Part shown: one piece after another, positions 61,201-64,000 of the stretch
Position numbering within the stretch: position 1 is the first letter of the stretch
How the letters are laid out: each line of letters starts with the position of its first letter
Assembly: GCA_040755755.1 (NCBI GenBank)
Contig: JBFLZW010000061.1
Location: 81,246 to 145,245 of the forward strand
Direction of reading: 5' to 3'
Origin: a bacterium
GTDB lineage: Bacteria > SZUA-182 > DTGQ01
Length of the DNA stretch: 64,000 nt
Notes under the pieces: generated by a model
The model's input: only the letters and a program-made list of their open reading frames with translations
Told to the model about the DNA's origin: nothing
Databases searched by the model: none
Translations under genes and position numbers: made by a program

Positions 61201-63819
61201 CCCCCGGACGGAAAGACGTATTATGAAGACGCCGACGGGGATAGATATGGAAACCGCTACAGTTCCCGGAAATTCTGCCAGGGCGAAAATCCCGCCAACT
61301 ACGTTATCAGCTCGACTGACTGCGACGATAATAATCCGCTGATTTATCCGGGGGCAACAGAATCCTGTGATAATGTGGACAATAACTGTGATGGTGTCGT
61401 GGACAACAGCACTACCAAAAAGTACTATCATGACAAGGATAACGATGGCTACGGCGATCCGAGCGATTATTCCTGGAAGAATCTGTGCGATGATCGTCCG
61501 AACTACGTGGAGAATTCCCAGGATTGTAATGACAACGATTCCGGCATTCATCCGAATGTCCCGGAAATACACTGCAATGGCGTAGACGACGACTGCGATC
61601 CGAACACCCCGGATAATAATTCGCCCCAGATTGCGTATATCCCTTCGCAGGTGGTCCGGGTCGGTCAGACCCTTACTCTGCATCCACAGGCGAGTGACCA
61701 GGATAATGACAGCGTAACTTACCGGTATACCGGCTGGATGAGCAGCAGTTCCATTACTCCTGACCCGAATGATATCGGCACCCATTGGGTGACAGTTACC
61801 GCTCAGGATAGCTGCTCGAACACATCCCTCGATGACAACCGGTCCAGCCAGAAGGTTCTGGTTACGGTGGTCGGCAGCGGGACCATTCAGGGGAAAATTA
61901 CCAGCACAGAGGATGGAAATCCTGCGATAGATACAGCTCTGGTTCAGGTCCAGGGCATGCCGGATTCATCCGATACCTCGGATACCCAGGGGGATTATTC
62001 CATTTCAGATCTTTCTCCCGGCCAATACCGGCTGGTGGTGACAGCTTCGGGATATCAGCAGAAACTTTCCGAGAAGATTACCCTCTCATCCGGCCAGATG
62101 GTAACGTACAACATCCAGTTGTCTCCCGGAATAGGGACCGTGACCGGAAAGGTAGTTGAAATTCAGGGGAATACGGAAAATCCCCTCCCCAAGAGCAGGA
62201 GGCTCACCGTTGTGGCAACTTCGATAACCGAAGGACTTTCTCCCATCGCAGTCCAGACCGATCCGAATGGCAAATATGTACTGGACCTTCCGAAAGGCAC
62301 GTTCAAACTGGCCGCCTTTGATCCCAACAGTCAGTTCCTGCCTGTTGTCGAAACTAACAGCGGGAAGGGGTTTACGGTTGATCCTAATCATTCGCCAGAC
62401 CTCAAGTCTCATGCACAGCTCAAGCTCAAGGTAACCGCCAATCCAGACTGGCCTGATCTGCCGCCTGCCCTGAAAATCACCTCGGTGGAGAAATGGGACC
62501 GCACCGATCCTGACCATCCTGAGCTGGTGACCATTCTTTTCTTCTATCCGCAGGACAGCTTCTTCCATCCGGGAGAATCCGTGCCACAGATCGAGCTGCA
62601 TATCAATGTCGATGATACTGATCCTGATATGATTGGCAGCGGGGTCGTGGACGATCAGGCACTCTGGGTGGATGATCAGGTCCAATACCATATCCCCGGA
62701 CATTATGAAGCCAGGTTTGACCAGTATTATGGGCAGGCAGATCCTGCCGTTGGCCGGGTAGCCATTCGCTGTACGGTGCTCTATGCGTTCAGCAGGAGCC
62801 AGGAATTTCACTACAGCTTCATTGTTCATCCCTGGGAGGACAGGGACACGACCGCGCAATTCCTGACCAGCCGGATCGAAACCAAAACGACCATGGTTGA
62901 AGGTGGCACTCTCGGACCATTGGGCTTCATCGAAACAGCAGACTCATCAAACCGTATATTCGATTGTTCCAGGGTCAATATTCCTTCCTACGGCCTGTAT
63001 CCGGTTGAAGCTGATGCAAACAGGGAGATCCGCACCTTGCGGGTCTGCCTGGACCGAATGCCGCCCCGTTCAGCCGCAGACCGGATCGTAAGCTATATTT
63101 ATGATCTGCGAATGCTGGAGCCACTTACAACCGTGGGTTCTCAAGATACAGCAGCTTCCTGGGCCCAGGTAAATCCGGATAATCCCCTTACTGTATCTAT
63201 CCAGCTCGATATGGATCGGTTATTAAGCTACTATGACCCGAACAAGAACCCGCTCGCCTTTGACCCGAACAATGGATCACCCTCCCTGGATGATCTCGAG
63301 GTGCGATACCAGGATGCAAATACCCTGGAATGGAAAGTAGATGGCATTGATAATCTGCGGATGGAAGGAGATATGAACCATATGCTCGCGGTGGCTTTCT
63401 CGCTTGTGCACAACAGCCGTATGGCTGTATTCCATATCTCGCCGAGCAGCCTTCTGGCCGTGCCTTTGTCCGGCGAAATGATCCAATTATACTGGAGGGA
63501 TAACGCTCTTTCGGAAGCAGGGTTTGAGGTTCAACGAAGGAATAAGGGCAGCAGGGACTTTATCCCGTTAATACGACTGGAGCCCAATACCACCTCGTAC
63601 ATTGATTCTACCGGACTCATGCCGAAATCGACCTATGAATACCGGGTCTGTGCGGTGAGCGTCAGAGATGGACGCAGCTCATTCTCGAAGCCTGTGGAGG
63701 TGACAACCTTAAATCCATCAAAGCCCACCCCCGGTGATTCTTCAGGCGCAGGGACCTGCTTCCTTTCCGCCATCAAACGGTTCCTCTTCGGTGATCAGGG
63801 GAAATGGTGGATGTGGTAA
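55288..63819 (+). CDS. Giant modular surface protein (BNR-like propeller, 12 repeat modules, MopE-like, carboxypeptidase-regulatory and FnIII domains)
   Basis: 2843 aa. Signal peptide 1-~27. Residues ~30-455: sialidase/BNR-like blades (Asp-box-like SEDHGKTW, SVNFGKTW, with VYVVWIDSR strands). ~458-1905: twelve ~115-residue beta modules, most opening P-x-L-S-W...DGV-x-PN. Each has FxFxVxYxDxDxxxP, then an EF-hand-like WIDLNxNGxY...E(K/R) and a YRFxFxDG strand. ~1906-2110: three MopE-type Cys/Asp segments (DGDGYG, CDGKDND, CDNVDNNCDG). ~2197-2350: carboxypeptidase-regulatory-like domains. ~2715-2810: FnIII. The C terminus has a CFLSA motif and a Trp-rich end. Probably a Ca-stabilised adhesin or surface fibre. 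Confidence 0.85.
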   Translation: MKRRRFPTYWLLLSFLILWNGTLAYSASVTFTNEQKVSTGEAIQVQPRIICNQQGNIYLAWLENTGSRDRIVVNSSSDRSINWWPAAVTIHSQGAKVSPTANFQICADNAGHLYGVWVDLRHGSRGEIYLNYSEDHGKTWQSDDIKISTGLPGVSNPQIACTPNGEVYVVWIDSRSGAQGEVYFNRSVNFGKTWMAEDRRLDSALNQTANCASVRIFCSDNLVYVAWIEQGTDNPGIYYNYSTNKGQTFQPQNIQLVPGGSISELEGIWGVTGNKPSLVWIQDGNKVYFKNMANTSSSPVQLNGNSSAPVRDVRLAGDSDGDVYAIWLDKRTSSVDHVYGNYFRNGGSSWGSSSGARIDTSYSSSACYQPSISCSNQNNQKLVAVSWSQLRSSSQGLNTYVAYSQSWPPTGAINLRNNGTSASSLYSSLCCNNDKGDIYAIWLETVERSAYINSFINTDAKLEWTGETNYSDDGVEPNSAAGGSDFSFRVKYKNSLDMAPSIRQVWVDEDDNGTYESNEKYDMTALSQNYDRGCTYVMQMPLRYSPGSSDHAHRYRFYFTAGGNIATGKPAIDHSLTISNPGSIPQLSWVGTPGYTTDGVEPNEDTPGTERVFQVKLTSQYASQDVQVQVWIDADDNGVYENLEKYPMNLMEDSNQVYEFSMPLEYAGDGRLLYRFFACDLISYASGAPATNQTLKVNRAPVLCWADEDGYEHQTGENVFTFKVVYSDQDDDPPSVHQIWVDLNKDGDAQEEEKYPLDPNDTSTDYSAGRLYIARNVYLLYGGHATVPIRFDFQDGSAEAESGSCPSGLSPLGQSIPLQQYGHPPVLSWTGDDEEYQDDGVKFDTSPDGEGYTLSFRIKYTDFDGDRPGDRGVWNDPGYEVWIDLNDNGIYDTSERFLMDEEESHQSGSTYTALYSRSIYHVLPPQDRKLSYRFYFHDGKNLAAGEGSGVQNYVNFNQATLQWMTNPATATLNQPVTFRVRYVSLDNEMPTQQKVWLDINDNRLMEENEKLSMDEVDYGDMNCTNGKEYKRDYRFTFAGDGELQYRFLFSNSQGKVLGTPEQIHTIAIETSLLAPTLSWTPGYTKGVKPNQGYSGESFTFQVKYDDPDPSLYCPSKRQYQLWIDMNNNGEYEATERLDPNNPDSGSGIYTYYTVLNSEEGGALSYRFVFNNCYSTAIGEPAEDRTLTLWPKPELSWLGSEGYHEDGVDPNTGSTKAQFTFKVKYKDSRNVAPTLAQLWIDLDQNNYIADEEKYSLQEVAGGSYADGKVYQGAVTFSSKTDGSFTDCYHYRFVFQNGKTEAIGDPAGDNCLRITPDQLPRLVAGSVTPNPGNGGSSFQFQITYKDADNEAPSTGGTLWLDLNRDNLRQESEKWPLQEKDPNQKDYEEGKDYQASRQVFFDPNLSSGTTNEIAYQFYFSDANTSSAHVRVTRVGNVPELTYGIIPETGTADSYFTFQVIYSDQDGDMPLAYQIWVDLNGDGDYDDLNERNSMSQESSTDTNCKDGKTYTRTLYLANVEESVICYRFYFHDGKNLAKGAPAHDRILSVNHEPFLTSPEVSPARGAGGTEFTFRVIYHDGDNNPPLSYDVLIDENGNGTYELNEHHALYQKDLQKEFKDGVTYELVLPILYAGDAPVKYQFSFSDGHSTVKSPEALLWVTRVGTLPILQWVNADGYRQDGVDPNSSLSDANFSFKVWYQDADYQTGDPLPKVELIIERNTDRINTVMERYSLSTTSTSTSSIISGRIYSSTQRFSRAGGDGVFTYRFFATDGKNLATGTPTAGGKFYIDRAPVLSPPDTGDLITLIDVDKWLYRFEVKYSDADADPPVENVCWIDVNGDGQYGSTEAFLMSPKEENPDYSNPDGVTFTLEKSLSCQGSGTLKYKMAFKDKGAAATGNPTEDHTVKVVNRYYRDNDGDGYGNPTIIKEQCSKPAGYVAYATKEAFDTDDNDRYTYPEAPEICDGKDNDGNGLIDDNPPDGKTYYEDADGDRYGNRYSSRKFCQGENPANYVISSTDCDDNNPLIYPGATESCDNVDNNCDGVVDNSTTKKYYHDKDNDGYGDPSDYSWKNLCDDRPNYVENSQDCNDNDSGIHPNVPEIHCNGVDDDCDPNTPDNNSPQIAYIPSQVVRVGQTLTLHPQASDQDNDSVTYRYTGWMSSSSITPDPNDIGTHWVTVTAQDSCSNTSLDDNRSSQKVLVTVVGSGTIQGKITSTEDGNPAIDTALVQVQGMPDSSDTSDTQGDYSISDLSPGQYRLVVTASGYQQKLSEKITLSSGQMVTYNIQLSPGIGTVTGKVVEIQGNTENPLPKSRRLTVVATSITEGLSPIAVQTDPNGKYVLDLPKGTFKLAAFDPNSQFLPVVETNSGKGFTVDPNHSPDLKSHAQLKLKVTANPDWPDLPPALKITSVEKWDRTDPDHPELVTILFFYPQDSFFHPGESVPQIELHINVDDTDPDMIGSGVVDDQALWVDDQVQYHIPGHYEARFDQYYGQADPAVGRVAIRCTVLYAFSRSQEFHYSFIVHPWEDRDTTAQFLTSRIETKTTMVEGGTLGPLGFIETADSSNRIFDCSRVNIPSYGLYPVEADANREIRTLRVCLDRMPPRSAADRIVSYIYDLRMLEPLTTVGSQDTAASWAQVNPDNPLTVSIQLDMDRLLSYYDPNKNPLAFDPNNGSPSLDDLEVRYQDANTLEWKVDGIDNLRMEGDMNHMLAVAFSLVHNSRMAVFHISPSSLLAVPLSGEMIQLYWRDNALSEAGFEVQRRNKGSRDFIPLIRLEPNTTSYIDSTGLMPKSTYEYRVCAVSVRDGRSSFSKPVEVTTLNPSKPTPGDSSGAGTCFLSAIKRFLFGDQGKWWMW

Positions 63820-63834
63820 TCTGATATGTCTCAA

Positions 63835-63907
63835 GGGGCCGATTCTCTTGTGACGGCCCCCATGCTCATGAAGAATCGAGTAGGGAGGTTCCTCACGGTT
63901 CCTCCCT
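63835..63907 (+). terminator. Two hairpins after the giant gene
   Basis: GGGGCCG (63835-63841) / CGGCCCC (63854-63860) and AGGGAGG (63882-63888) / CCTCCCT (63901-63907), 15-90 bases past the stop. No T-runs, so assignment as terminators is tentative. The last ~90 bases of the window show no gene. Confidence 0.45.
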
Positions 63908-64000
63908 CTCACACCACCGGGCATACCTGCTCGGTACCACGGCGGTTTCCTTTGGTTTGTAACGATAAGTACCTGTCTATGAGACTGACGAGTTTATGCT

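Noticed and set aside
60853-61785. 310-aa minus-strand ORF inside the giant gene
   Set aside because: Antisense of the Asp-rich MopE-like segment; Ile/Val-rich only because it is the complement of GAT/GAC codons.
1-64000. tRNA, rRNA or prophage genes
   Set aside because: No cloverleaf with a T-loop GTTCRA core, no rRNA blocks and no integrase, portal or terminase-like proteins were recognised by eye; a tRNA scan would settle the first.

Overview
The window reads as chromosomal DNA of a Gram-negative bacterium. It carries a type II secretion/type IV pilus ATPase, a TonB-dependent receptor, a predicted outer-membrane barrel, HflK/HflC and many Sec-exported surface proteins. The mix of lamin-tail, CotH, dockerin-like and MopE-like modules, two NtrC-type sigma-54 activators and several sigma-54-like -24/-12 sites would fit Desulfobacterota (former Deltaproteobacteria) or a nearby uncultured lineage. 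That placement is inference: there is no rRNA gene here and I recognised no tRNA.

Layout. 1-3.4 kb: the 3' end of a GspE/PilB ATPase gene, then panC, panD and a TIM-barrel isomerase-like gene. 3.4-9.3 kb (minus): four overlapping genes for a TonB-dependent receptor, a YfiR-like periplasmic protein, a CHASE8-type histidine kinase and a REC-histidine kinase. 9.8-19.2 kb (plus): an NtrC-type activator followed by surface genes, namely a three-repeat secreted protein, a lipoprotein with two lamin-tail domains, a 1491-aa CotH protein and the wreck of a CotH paralogue. 19.4-22.4 kb: a UPF0182 membrane protein. 22.5-26.7 kb: an AT-richer pstSCAB-B phosphate transport operon with two unlike PstB ATPases.

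27-37.7 kb holds housekeeping and accessory genes: an ABC-F ATPase, an IspH-UbiA fusion, a GH57 glycosidase, a TPR/outer-membrane barrel protein, a beta-helix protein and a CPA2 antiporter. 37.8-40 kb: vapBC, an unknown Cys-containing protein and a HEAT-repeat protein. 40.2-48 kb: three related secreted Gly/Tyr/Leu-repeat proteins (here called YGG proteins), a copper-storage-like four-helix protein, an alpha-glucan phosphorylase and a second sigma-54 activator with an atypical receiver domain. 48.3-53.6 kb: Mut7-C, NnrE/NnrD, HflK, HflC and PurM, closely packed. 54-63.8 kb: a secreted zinc-ribbon protein and a 2843-aa modular surface protein.

The main theme is a probable sigma-54-controlled cell-surface programme. 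Near-consensus sites lie before the first activator, the three-repeat protein, the lamin-tail lipoprotein, the CotH relic, UPF0182, the receptor operon and two YGG transcription units. The last two share an identical 16-base site. The other standout is the pst operon. One PstB lacks the Q-loop Gln and H-loop His but keeps LSGGQ; the other keeps Q and H but has lost LSGGQ. This is the pattern expected of an asymmetric heterodimeric ABC ATPase. Dispersed inverted-repeat elements of two families lie between genes, and one apparently supplies a signal peptide.
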